Shown in pieces: positions 32,793 to 42,844 of a stretch of 64,000 nt of DNA (its first letter is position 1; each line of letters opens with the position of its first letter). The stretch comes from Ichthyophis bannanicus (taxonomy: Eukaryota; Chordata; Amphibia; Gymnophiona; Ichthyophiidae). The notes beneath the pieces were generated by a model. It had not been told where the DNA came from, searched no databases, and saw only the letters and a list, made by a program, of their open reading frames with translations. The stretch spans positions 153,797,532-153,861,531 of the forward strand of contig CM066041.1 in the NCBI GenBank assembly GCA_033557465.1. Direction: 5' to 3'. The translations under genes were made by a program, and so were the position numbers.

Positions 32793-33161
32793 CACTGTTC
32801 CCTCTAAGCTGTGCGCGTGTGCGCGCGCACACACCTCACCGAGCGAGCGCACATACTTTACAACAGAGCGCACAAAAATTACGGCTCTGATTCTGATAGA
32901 AAACAACACAGACGTCTTAAAATTTAAAAGTTATGATTATAATTACTAGAAATTTCCTGCTTCATTTAGTAATCGTCTATTTTCATTTAATTTTATTAAA
33001 ATCAATGTGGTGTACATACTGTATTCTGCCGTGCAGTCAAATTTTAAAGTATAGAACTCCGAGTGTCGTTATGTGGCGCACAAAAATTTAACCTTCCTTC
33101 AAAAGCTGCACAGCTGATATTTTATGTGCACACAGCCTACAGAAAATTAGAGGGAACATTG
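32793..33161. mobile_element. hAT-type MITE (369 bp) with 8-bp target duplication
   Basis: The left end, cactgttccctctaagctgt, and right end, attagagggaacattg, form imperfect inverted repeats. The flanks are an exact 8-bp duplication, cacgtaat (32785-32792 and 33162-33169). No transposase is encoded. An alternating cg/tg run (32811-32832) follows the left end. The 8-bp duplication and TGTTCCCTCTAA-type end fit hAT superfamily derivatives. Confidence 0.85.
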
Positions 33162-33169
33162 CACGTAAT

Positions 33170-33430
33170 CTCCTGTAATGGGCTCGCTTTGTCTGTTCTT
33201 TTAATGGGCTTCTTTTGGGGATTGCTGTGATAGGCTCCCTTCATGCACTAGAGTAACAGGCGCTTCTTGTGCACTCCTCTGTAATGGTCTCTCAGTTTGT
33301 ACTTGAGTAACGAGTTCCCCTTGTTAACTCCTGTAATGGAATCCCTTCATGCATTCTTATAATGAATTACTCTTGTGCACTCCAGGAACGGGGCCCACTC
33401 ATGGGCTTCTGTAAGTGGCTCTTTCTCAAA
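33170..33430. repeat. Degenerate ~26-bp minisatellite, right part
   Basis: About nine diverged units of 25-28 bp of the type taatgggctcccttcatg followed by cactcctg: for example taatgggctcgctttgtctg, gataggctcccttcatgcac, taacaggcgcttcttgtgca, taacgagttccccttgttaa, taatggaatcccttcatgca. It lies in the LRRC74B intron upstream of the exon at 33806. Confidence 0.6.
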
Positions 33431-33486
33431 AACATTCCTCTCATAGGTAGTAGTAGGTGATTGCTTGATTGGACAATGATCTATAA

Positions 33487-33655
33487 CAGGGTGTCAAATT
33501 TCAGTTCTTGATTGCTGTAAACCAGTCAGGCTTTCAGGATATATTTGCATAAAATTGAAGTAGTGCATGCAAATATATCTCATGAATATTCATTAGGGAT
33601 ATCCTGAAATTCTATCTGGTTTGGGGCCCTCTAGGATTACAGTTTAACACCCCTG
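33487..33655. mobile_element. Short hAT-like MITE
   Basis: 169 bp with inverted ends cagggtgtcaaa and tttaacacccctg (one gap). Inside is a palindromic core (gatatatttgcat and atgcaaatatatctc). The flanks atctataa and acctatac match at six of eight bases, a possible decayed 8-bp duplication. Confidence 0.55.
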
Positions 33656-33805
33656 ACCTATACTAATCTATCTGTGAATGACCAGTTTGTGTACACAACT
33701 GCAGGTCATTCCATGATAAAGAGTCGCACGAAGACGTACTAATATACACTAACACGTAATTTTTGAGTCATTGAATAATTGACCCAGAACTGTGTGTGTT
33801 TTTAG

Positions 33806-33901
33806 ATGGCGCGGAATCCCATGCAGAGCACAGGTTGTTTTTCGGTCCTGAAATCAGTCCAAACAAACATGGAATCTGCCATTGAAACCTTGGATTTCTC
33901 A
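33806..33901 (+). CDS. LRRC74B: LRRC74B exon, C-terminal region
   Basis: Exon of 96 nt (32 codons, phase 0 to phase 0), with a TTTTTAG acceptor and a GTAAGG donor. It encodes ARNPMQSTGCFSVLKSVQ and ends with IETLDFS. The RNPM..GCF.VLKSVQ pattern and the LDFSDI junction with the next exon are what led me to LRRC74B rather than LRRC74A. It sits just downstream of a degenerate minisatellite and two small DNA-transposon insertions in the intron. Confidence 0.82.
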
Positions 33902-34258
33902 GTAAGGATGATGTGTGCATGCAGGGGTATAGGGAATGGTGGATAGCAATAATGAGGAAATAGTAAAGTTGGGAAAATGGCAGGGGACTGGAGTAATTAT
34001 TATATAATGCAGTACAGTCCTCTTGCTGAGGAGGTTCATAGTATGCTGAGCTGATCGGAGCACTCCGTGATTAGAGGTTCCAGCTCAGCATGTACAGTAA
34101 ATCCATTTCTGCCCAAAACCTGGCAGCCAGACACCAGAGAAAGTTCGCATCTGGGAAATCGCTTCTCAAAAGCAGCGATATAGTGACAGAGTAAAAATGG
34201 TGTGCACAGGACAGCTGGGGTGTTACACTTCTCTTAGGCCGTTTTCTTTCCTCTTTAG

Positions 34259-34375
34259 GATATCTCCGTGGATGAAGCATTTACTAAGTTGTATGATACC
34301 ATGAAATCACTTAATCCAGCCCTTTCTGTGTGGCACAAGTTCAAGAACAACCTTCCATCTGTGGATAAAGCAAAG
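34259..34375 (+). CDS. LRRC74B: LRRC74B exon, C-terminal region
   Basis: Exon of 117 nt (39 codons, phase 0). The acceptor CTCTTTAG ends at 34258, only 357 nt after the previous exon, and the donor GTAAGG starts at 34376. It begins DISVDEAFTKLYDTMKSLNP and ends NLPSVDKAK. The LRR pattern fades here, as in the C-terminal tail of the family. No stop codon falls inside and the donor is strong, so at least one more exon is expected. I could not find it in the remaining 29 kb. Confidence 0.78.
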
Positions 34376-35361
34376 GTAAGGACAGAACTATCTTGTAGGA
34401 GTGTGCAGACAAAAAAAAACAAAAAACGTTTTGTTTAGTTTCCTGTGGCATTTTCAGATTTATTTACTTTTGTTTTGTTTTCTTTTAATACAATTTCATT
34501 TTGTGTCATTTTGTTTTTATAAATTTTCAGTTCAGGGCAATTTTGTTAATTAAAGAGGAGACTGTGTCTGTTAGCCAAACAAAAAACAAGGCTGAAAGGT
34601 TACTAGTGGTTTTAGGCAAATAAAAAAAAATCCAAATGATTTTTTTCCACTTTTAACAGTTCTATTTCACCCCCCCCCCCCCCAGTGTTGTCACAGGCTG
34701 GCCTTGGGAGGTGTTTTATAAGATGGTGCTAGCCAGACTGCTCTTATCTGTGTCTCCTATTTCTGGTGACCTTTGTTCCTGTTTCCAGATTGGCCCAAAG
34801 TTTGTCTGATCTGGACCCCTATGGAAAACCCTTCCTGGATTTTTTGCGTTGTGAATCTGTTGACTCCTGCTCTATATTTCTAGGCAATTACAACTTGCCT
34901 TAAATAGATCTTGTGAATTATTTTAGGTTGTCAAATATTTAAACTCGTGAGAGCATGGAACCTGGCCCTCAGCAGGTCTTATGTCCTGAATTGATGGCAT
35001 GTTATTTTGAAAGTAAAATTCAAGAATTTTGTGAAAAGATAGTAGTGGCTGTACTGCAAACTACTGTATATCTGTATGTGTACAATGAACCGAATTTCAG
35101 ACTGTGACTATGCACGCTGTACAACAGATTGTGACTGCATTGCATACAGCAACCTCTGCATTAGATCCTTGCCTTACAAACTGCTTGAAAGTTGTTAAAT
35201 CAAGTGGTTGATGATTTTTTTGTGAATGATGCAGCTTTCCTTGGCAACTAGGGTGAGGGCTTGCGTTTAGAGCTACCACTAGGTGAACTAGGTGATCACC
35301 TAGAGTGCTGGCCTTCTGGGGGGTGCCCATAATCCTAATTATACTTTTGTATAATCTCAAC
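34376..35361. other. Intron or 3' flank of LRRC74B, nothing coding
   Basis: Low-complexity AT-rich stretch with aaaaaacaaaaaacg and ttttgttttgttttc words (34412-34480), and a C tract at 34669-34684. The remainder is unclassified. I found no further LRRC74B exon here. Confidence 0.45.
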
Positions 35362-35531
35362 CAGGGCCAGACCCAGAGTTCGTTCAAGGTGTTGGTCCCC
35401 TAGGCAAACCTTCAGCTTTATGCCCCCCCTAACTATCAGAATTTAGTTTTGAATGCCTTGATCTTTGTCACCGTCCAGAAGCTGCTGCTCTAGGCAACCA
35501 TTTAGTTTGCCTAGTGGTTGGGCCAGCCCTG
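35362..35531. mobile_element. hAT-like MITE (170 bp)
   Basis: Inverted ends cagggccagaccca and ttgggccagccctg. Flanked by the near-identical 8-bp duplication atctcaac (35354-35361) and atctcagc (35532-35539). No coding capacity. Confidence 0.7.
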
Positions 35532-35662
35532 ATCTCAGCATAGCAACTCTCCCTTAATGTGGGCCACGTATGATTTGTATATTGTTTGTCCCTTGCTTAT
35601 ATGATTGCTTGTATTTGCTGTAAAAATTTGTTTGTAAATGTTTTCAAAAATCTAAATAAGTA

Positions 35663-35771
35663 AATTTATATATGAACCAACAATGTGCTCACTATTAGAA
35701 CAGCGAGCTCCACTGGGTCAATGCAGCTCGCTATTCTAACCGGGACCACGTTGTTGGTTCATATATAAATT
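35663..35771. repeat. Long perfect-arm palindrome (109 bp)
   Basis: Arms 35663-35683 and 35751-35771 are perfect 21-base reverse complements (left arm starts aatttatatatgaacc). Inside the 67-base spacer a second inverted pair (agcgagctc and gcagctcgct) can stack below. The structure could extrude as a cruciform. It lies directly upstream of sequence related to the hammerhead-like motif at 56352. Confidence 0.8.
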
Positions 35772-35905
35772 GTGTTTGTGCTTTGATACATTTGCCCCTG
35801 ATACAGGCATTTCTTGCTGAAACACAGCCTTGACACACATAAAGCAAGACCAAGGACGTTTTTATAAGAACAGTACCCCTGCTCTTTTTTTTTTTTTTTT
35901 TTTTG
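35772..35905 (+). repeat. Unclassified element end with hammerhead-like word
   Basis: Contains tgcccctgatacaggcattt, then ttgctgaaacacagcc, and ends in cagtacccctgctctt plus a T tract (35885-35903). Word for word this parallels 56351-56445 (tgcccctgacgcaggcac, aaaacacggctg, ttcccctgctcttt), so both are ends of the same repeat. Confidence 0.45.
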
Positions 35906-35929
35906 TGAGCCGTGCATTTGGGATGCAAA

Positions 35930-36064
35930 AATCCAGGGAGCAGTACAATATAGGGGATGAAGTATTTCTGTCCACCAAAGAAGAGTGGTACCTGGGTGCA
36001 ATTATTTCTGATGATCTTAAGATGGCTAAACGGGTAGAAAAGGTGATGGCAAAAGCCAGAAGGA
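35930..36064 (+). pseudogene. CR1 fragment (RT C-terminal part)
   Basis: In one frame: EEWYLGAIISDDLKMAKRVE, then KVMAKARRT. This is the E.DLGVIISDDLK..KQ...A..KARR segment of CR1 ORF2. The L2 segment at 36065 interrupts it. Confidence 0.65.
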
Positions 36065-36600
36065 CTTGTTCCTCACCAAGTCCAAAGGCCTCTGCTCAAT
36101 TCTCATCCTTCTTGACCTTTCTGCTGCCTTTGACATGGTTGATCACCACCTTCTCCTCAATATCTTGTCCTCGCATGGATTTAGGGGCTCTGTTCTGTCC
36201 TGGTTTTCTTCTTATCTCTCCCATCACACTTTTAGTGCCTGTTCTGGTAGTTCCTCCTCTACCACCATCCCGCTTTCAGTTGGTGTACCTCAGGGCTCTG
36301 TCTTAGGACTTTTCCTTTTTTGTCTCTCCACTCGGCCCCTTGATGCATTTATTTCCTCCCATGATTTTCCATACCATCCTTATGCTGACAACTCTCAAAT
36401 CTAACTTTCTGGGCCTGAAATCTCTCTAGGAATCCAGACCCAGATCTCTGCCTGTTTATCCAACATTGCTGCCTGGATGTCTCACTGCTGTCTAAAACTG
36501 AACATGGCCAAAACTGAGCTCCTTACCTTTCCCCCTAAACCCACCTCCCCCCTTCCTCATTTCTGTAGATTATTTGATGGGCTTTCTTAACCATCTTTCC
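36065..36600 (+). pseudogene. L2 LINE reverse-transcriptase fragment
   Basis: The frame 36066-36404 contains ILLDLSAAFDMVDHHLLLNI (motif A region), SVGVPQGSVLGLFLF (B) and YHPYADNSQI, where motif C would read YADD and has YADN. IAAWMSHCCLKLNMAKTELL follows in the same region. LDLSAAFD.VDH is diagnostic for L2/CR1-group elements of the L2 type. Confidence 0.78.
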
Positions 36601-36709
36601 ATATGTGCCTCAAGAGACTTAGGGCACAATGTATAAAAGGGCTTATCCAGGCAGTAGCACCTGCTACCCAGGATAAACCCTGATGAGAAGCATATTCAGT
36701 GGTAGAAAC

Positions 36710-37640
36710 ATATAAACATAGAAAAATGACGACAGAAAAAGACCACATGGCCTATCTAGTCTGTCCTTCCACATCAACAACTACAACAGTCCCCTTTTTT
36801 CCTTTAGAGATCCTCTGTGTTTGCCCCATGCTTTTTTGAATTCAGATACTGTCCTCATCTCTACCACCTCCACTGGGAGACTATTCCACGGATCCACCAC
36901 TCTTTCCGTAAAGAAATATATTTCCGCATATCACTCCTAAATCTATCCCCTTTCACCCTCATCCCATGTCTCTTCGTAGCAGAACTTGCTTTCAATTGAA
37001 AGAGGCTCTCGCCCTGAACATTTATGCCACGGAGGTATTTAAACGTCTCAGTCATATCACCTCTATTCCGCCTTTCCTCTAAGGTGTACATATTAAGATC
37101 CTTAAGTCTATCCTCATATGCTTTATAATGAAGACCACTAACCATTTTAGTAGCCACCCCCTGTACTGACTTCATCCTGTTTATATCCTTTTGAAGGTGT
37201 GGTCTCCAGAATTGCACACAACACTCCAAATGAGTTCGCACCAGACTTATACAGAAGCACTATCACCTCCTTTTTTCTGCTAGCCATTCCTCTCCCTATG
37301 CATCCAAGCATCTTTCTAGCTTTTGCTGTTGCCTTTACTACCTGTTTAGCTACTTTAAGATCATCAGACACAACCACGCCTAGGTCCTGCTGGTTCTTTA
37401 GTGGACAAAAGTACTTCACCCCCTATACTATATTGCTTCCTTGGATTGCATTTTTTAACATTAAATCCCAGCTGCCAAATTCTAGACCATTCTTAAGGCT
37501 TAGCTAGATCCCTCCTCATGTTATCTATACCTTCCAGGGTGTCTACTCTAATGCAGAATTTGGTATCATCCGCAAAGAGGCAAACCTTACCCGACAGCCC
37601 TTCCGCTATATCACTATCTGGATAGTATACCACTCACTAT
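36710..37640 (-). pseudogene. CR1-C LINE, 3' part on the minus strand
   Basis: The frame 37241-36861 reads MRTHLECCVQFWRPHLQKDI, NRMKSVQGVATKMVSGLHYK and MYTLEERRNRGDMTETFKYL. The frame 37419-37147 reads NQQDLGVVVSDDLKVAKQVV and KARKMLGCIGRG. The end carries the CR1 3' words ggcctatctagtctgtcc (plus strand 36749). The same subfamily occurs on the + strand at 52943-53555. Confidence 0.82.
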
Positions 37641-38618
37641 TTCTTTTGACTGCTGCAGCTGGAGTTGCCAATTGGTCGGTTTTCAGTTGGCCTGGCCTGT
37701 TTTCTTATGGCCAGTCTGACTGCCAAGCAGACCACAAAAAACAGCATTTTATTGATAGTGATCCATATTCATAAAAATGTTGACTGCCACGGGCTCAGTA
37801 TTAACCTGCTACATTTTAAAATATACAGTATAATAATAATCCAATGTTCAATAAAAAAGCAATTGTCAATAAAAATGCATTCAATAAAATATGACAAATA
37901 GGCATAAAATCAGAAGAATATATAGATAAAATATTAAATCATAAACTTGCCCCGCCACCCATGTTTCTCTCTATAGTTATTGTGTGATTGGCTACCTTTG
38001 TTCTGTCCTATCTTATTGGCAACGCCAGTTAGCTGGAGGCACCAAACTAAATAGCAATCTGGTGAAACAAAATTCTATTTTCACTAAGCTTTTCACCCAT
38101 ATGCACAGGATTTGGATTTTAGATTTGATTACTCTTTTCTCTAAGAGAATGGGACAAGAACCACCTTCATGAGAGTCACTTTTACAGAACCATTGGATGT
38201 GTGGAACTCAACACAAATTACCTCTCCCTGAATACAGCAAAGGAATTTTCTCAGTATTGGGAGTACTCAAATTCACACTGCACCCTTAGAAATGGCTGCC
38301 TATGCTAATGTTAAAAGGACAATGAACATCTGACTTAGATGGCTCAGTTTGAGTGTCCAAAGTATGGCAAATCTTTCAGTGAATTTAGATGCCCAAGAAA
38401 TGGACTGAAAATTTGTCCAAGGAACATTTTTTTAAACACTAGCTGTCTTAGTGAAATGAAATATAGATATTTTATTTATTTATTTAACAATTTTTCTATA
38501 GCACTTTTCTTACATTCAAAGCGGATTACATATATTCAGTGCTGGTATCTGGATAGTGGCCAACATTGAATATCTGGATAGAGCAGTCAGTGCAGACACT
38601 GTCCGGATAACCGTGATT
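37641..38618. other. No gene; AT-rich DNA with a minus L2 tail
   Basis: 37641-38460 has only small, featureless ORFs. At 38465-38535 tttatttatttatttaacaa and cattcaaagcggattacata resemble the minus-strand L2 3' end. From 38540 the words ctggatagtggccaac, tatctggatagagcag and gtccggataac repeat irregularly up to the D2 insertion point. Confidence 0.45.
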
Positions 38619-38770
38619 TCTCCAAGAACAAGCAGGAAGTCAGTCCTCACATATGGGTGATGTCAGCACCGATGGAGACCCCGCAGAAGCATCTCCCCAG
38701 CTTTCAAAGAAAGCCTTTGGGAGATGCCACCACGAATGCATGGTCCCCTTCCCACCCAGTCTCCCTTTTT
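38619..38770 (+). repeat. D2 left inverted terminal repeat
   Basis: Starts tctccaagaacaagcaggaa and includes cacatatgggtgatgtcagc and ccccagctttcaaagaaagc. The reverse complement lies at 44180-44330 (gctttctttgaaagctgggg, gctgacatcacccatacatg). Confidence 0.85.
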
Positions 38771-39009
38771 CCGCAGAGCCCAACAGACGTCCGTCATCTT
38801 TTCCTGGAAAAAAGTTGATTTTTTTTGTGCATTATAGGGCCTTTCTTTCTCCGGTTAGCATCAGTCCTTTTCCTGCCTCCAAGCCCCGTTGCCTCAGCGT
38901 CAAGTCTAGGAACATTTTTAGTTTTTTCTTCCAGTGCGGTTTCATGCCTTTTTTCTATCCATTGGCTGCGTTGAGGGTCTTTGACCTTGCAGGAGTTCTT
39001 TTTGCCCCA

Positions 39010-40780
39010 ATGGCCAGTGGGTTCAAAAAGTATGATCGGTGTGCAAAGAACATGTCCCTAACCGATATACACGACTGCTGCCTCTGGTGTCTAGGTGCCA
39101 ACCATGACCCAGAGGTTTGCACCCTGTGCAAAATGATGTCTGCCATGGCCATCCAAAGTCATCGGCAGAAGCAAGATGACATCTTCCACAGGTCAGATTC
39201 TGCCCCAGTGTCCCCAGTAACTTCACACTCTAAGGCCCTGCATGGATCCTCGGAGTTGCATAATGCCCCAACGGTGCCCAATCAGGTCCGCAGACACTCC
39301 GACAAGGATTCTCCGGAGCATGAGTGAAAAAAGAAGAAATTCTCGAGGACCTTAACCTGGGAACAGGACACACACGGCAAGTTCTGTGCCAGGTCCCACA
39401 GTCCCTGGAGGGTATCGGAGGAATCTGAGTGGGAGCAGCCAGCAAAGGTGCCCAGAACAGATGCCGAGGCCTCTGATGGATCACAGACCCCTGAAGCCTG
39501 TCCTGTCGAAGACTCCCTCCCCTCACCAACACCAAAACTGGTCATCCCAGTGTCCGCACTGAAGGCTGCAACTCCTGAGTGGGAAGCCAGGATGATAGCA
39601 TTGGAGCACAATGTCACTGCCTTCCTTGCCTTGCAGCAAGCGTCGATGCCCGGTCCCGCTAGTGCTTGCGCAGAGACCACAGGGACCTCTATATCGTGGA
39701 CTCCCTGGGCCACTGAGATGATTCTCGAGAGCCCCAAGCCTCGAGCTAATCCTCGGCAAGGGTCTCAATCCTGATCTCATTCCTTGGTAGTGAGATCCTT
39801 CCTGGCAAATACTTGTGGGTCCAGCCAAGCAGCCGCTGTGGGTCACCAAAAACCCGACCCGAACCCGATGCCTCAGGAGTCATCAGGCCTTGAGTCCTTG
39901 ACCGACTACTCGGACTGGGAGTTTGAGGATGAGGCTTCCCCGAAGACGCACAAGCACTGCAATCTCCCCTCGGATCCGTCTCCCCCAGCGTCGTGACACC
40001 GGTCCCCACCTGAAGACACATCATTCCTCAAGTTTGTCCGGGTCATGGCAAAAGCCTTGTCTCTCACCATGGAGTCGGAGGAAGACCCTCGCACAGAGGA
40101 GCTGGAAATCCTCCAGTATGAGGCTCCACCGAAGGAGGTACTTACGGTCCCTGTCCCCGCCATCCTCAGGTGACTCCTCCTTTTGGATGTGGGAGACACC
40201 GGCATCAGCTGATGCCTCGACAACATGTACCGGGTCCAGCGGGGCCCCGGCTTTCGGAAGGTGCAACTCCCTCACACCTCAATGGTGATAGTCGACCATG
40301 CGCCAGCAGAAAAGCTCGAAGACTCACTCCTCCGTGCTCCCAGGCAGGAAGTCCCGCGCCCTCTATGCCTTTGGATGCAAATGCTACCAGAGCTCGATGC
40401 TGTATATCAGCATGTATCTCCAAGACCTAGCAAAAGAACTCGCAGGTTTCTCGGCAGGTCTCAGCGAAGATCACCTCCAGCGATGCCAAGCCCTCACAAA
40501 GTGCATCGGGGAGTGCTCGAAGTGCATGTCTCGAGCTGCCTACGATGGTTTCGAGTCTAATACGAGGTTGGCCGTCGCAGGCATCGGTGCCCAATGCCAG
40601 GCCTGGCTCCAGGCATCGGAGCTCGAGCAGTGGGTCCAGGAGAAACTCCTTGATGTCCCCTGCCTCTGTGAAAACCTCTTCGGCAAACTGATGGAGGATA
40701 AGGCTGTGGAGATCGAGACCAAGTTTGTCATGAGGACTCTGCTCTCCAGGAAGACCTCCACCCTTCCCAAGAAGAAATAG
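39010..40780 (+). pseudogene. D2 Gag-like protein, frameshifted
   Basis: The N-terminal part, 39010-39327, starts MASGFKKYDRCAKNMSLTDI and keeps the Cys/His cluster H-x2-C-x2-C-x4-H-x5-C-x2-C (its first C-x2-C is now C-x2-N), then a stop. The middle part, 39448-40150, is Pro/Ser-rich and frame-shifted. The C-terminal helical domain is 40298-40780, with YAFGCKCYQSSMLYISMYLQ, SRAAYDGFES and WLQASELEQWVQ. The orphan fragment at 1390-1965 matches this domain. Confidence 0.72.
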
Positions 40781-41023
40781 TCGGGAAAGAGGCCCTCTTT
40801 TCACAGGAAAGGCCAGCCTTATTGAGGCTATTCCCAATACCAGGCCTCCCCAGACCCCATAGCAGGGTCACCAGGGAGGAGCGGGCCAAGGCCAAAGCAA
40901 GCCTAAGGGCTCTAAACCCCAAACATCGGCTCCTGCCCAAACTGGGTCGGGGTTTTGACTCCCTTAGCATAGCCTCTCCTCCTGGGGGGGGGGAGGGAGC
41001 AGCTGCCAACAAGGGGGCATCTG

Positions 41024-41674
41024 ATGTACTTTGCCCATCGGTGGCCGGCCATAACCACAGACACCTGGGCCCTCCAGGTGGTCAGAGAAGGCTACCTACT
41101 TCACTTGGACCGGACACCTCCCCCTTTCTTTCCAGGCGAGCCCCCTCGGATTCCCCTGTACCAGGCCCTGCTACTGCAGGAACTCACAGGCCTCATCAGG
41201 GTTGGAGCTGTGGAACCAGTACCCCTCCACCTCAGGAGCAAGGGGTTCTGCTCCCATTACTTTCTGGTCCCAAAAAGAACAGGGGGCCTTATGCCCATCT
41301 TGGACTTGCGAAATCTGAACAAGTTCCTGGTGCGGGAGAAGTTCAAGCTCTCCCTTGGAACATTGCTGCCTTACCTCCAACAGGGAGATTGGTTATGCTC
41401 CTTGGACCTAAAGGATGCTTACACCCACATCCTTATTCACCCCAGTCACAGGCAGTACCTAAGGTTCATGATCGGGGGCGACCACTACCAGTACAGGGTA
41501 CTACCCTTCGGCCTAGCTTCTGCACCAAGAGTCTTCACCAAGTGCCTGGCAATGGTGGCCACCTGTCTCCGTCCCCAAGGGGCCTTCATCTTCCCATACC
41601 TGGACGACTGGTTTGTGAAAGGCGACATGGCCACCAAGGTGCATCAGGCCACTTGCAGCATTTGGGGTTCATGA
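41024..41674 (+). pseudogene. D2 reverse transcriptase
   Basis: A 216-codon open frame: WALQVVREGYLLHL, GFCSHYFLVPKRTGGLMPIL, CSLDLKDAYTHILIHPSHRQ (motif A), RVLPFGLASAPRVFTKCLAM (B) and FPYLDDWFVKG (C, catalytic DD). This is the DIRS-type RT. A frameshift after HQATCSIWGS breaks the link to the thumb. A short tandem duplication (ggacactcttct and ggccactcttca, 41726-41764) lies downstream. Confidence 0.85.
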
Positions 41675-42034
41675 TAAACCACCCCAAATCTCACCTCACT
41701 CCAACGCAGGATCTGGAGTTCATCTGGACACTCTTCTGGACACTCTTCAGGCCACTCTTCAGGCCAGGGCCTTCCTTCCTTCCCCTGGACAAGGCAGATC
41801 ACCTCAGGGCCCTAGTCACCGAGGTGCAGTGCCATCACACAGTGTTGACACGGTCCATGCTCCGTCTACTAGGCCACATGGTTCCCAACTCCCATCTCTA
41901 CATGCAGGCAGCTCAGTGGTGTCTCCACTCACAGTGGACACAAGCCACGGGCAGACTCCGGGACAGGGTCTCACTGTCCCATCAACTAGCAGTCACTCGA
42001 CTGGTGGCAGGGCACACAGCATCTGCAGAAGGGC

Positions 42035-42322
42035 ATGCCCTTCCAGCCCCCAAACCCCCAGAGGGTCCTCACCATGGACGCGTCGCTACTGGGCTGGGGT
42101 GCCCATTGTGAGGAATTGTGCATACAGGGCAACTGGTCCCTAGCAGCGAGTCAGCAACAGATCAACCTGCTGGAGCTCAAGGCCATTTTTCTGGCGATCA
42201 AGGCCTTCCACCACCACCTGCGGAACCAGTTGGCACTAGTCCAAATGGATAACCAGGTCACGATGTTCTGTCTGAACAAGCAGGGGACACAGGATCTCAG
42301 CACCTCTGCCAGGAGGCAGTAG
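42035..42322 (+). pseudogene. D2 RNase H
   Basis: The open frame holds LTMDASLLGWGAHCEELCIQ, then INLLELKAIFLAIKAFHHHL and LALVQMDNQVTMFCLNKQG. The acidic residues of D in MDAS, E in LLEL and D in MDNQ are the RNase H catalytic set. The frame stops at 42320. Confidence 0.82.
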
Positions 42323-42445
42323 CCCTCGTACGCAATCGATCAGGGAATGCTCCTCAGGGCGGTGTACCTTCTGGGCCAAGACAATACCCTAGCGGACAGG
42401 TTGAGCAGGGTCCTCCAACCACATGAATGGTGACTAGACCCCAGG

Positions 42446-42844
42446 GTGGCGCAGCGGCTATTCCAACTCTGGGGAACCCCAAGTCTGGATCTCTTCACCA
42501 GCCCGACCAATGCTCAGCTGCCCCGATTCTGCTGTCCCCAACCGCATCTGACCCGGATAGCGGCGGGTGCCTTCCTCATCTCGTGGTCAGAGGGCCTTCT
42601 GTATGCCTTCCCTCCCATGCCACTAATCACCCAGACCCTCTTCAAGGTTCTGCGGGACAAGGCCTCCATGATCCAGGTAGCCTCATGGTGGCCCAGGCAG
42701 CCTCGGTTTACCCTGTTACTTCGCCTCTTGACAGAGCTTCCGGTCCCTCTGGGGAATGCCCTGGAGCTGCTGACCCAGGAGGAGGGCTCCCTTCACCCCA
42801 ACCTGGGGTCCCTGTCGTTATCAGCATGGCTGCTGAACAGATAG
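42446..42844 (+). pseudogene. D2 Dam-methyltransferase-like domain
   Basis: 132 codons: LFQLWGTPSLDLFTSPTNAQ, LPRFCCPQPH, then FLISWSEGLLYAFPPMPLIT and VASWWPRQPRF. The same pattern as D1 16504-16833. FPP.PL takes the place of the NPPY-type motif. An in-frame stop follows at 42842, overlapping the start of the recombinase region. Confidence 0.68.

Noticed and set aside
33170..33430. CRISPR-like array.
   Set aside because: Units are contiguous and diverged without spacers, in a vertebrate intron.
36066..36404. Serine-rich ORF as an independent gene.
   Set aside because: It contains L2 reverse-transcriptase motifs and no promoter or splice context.
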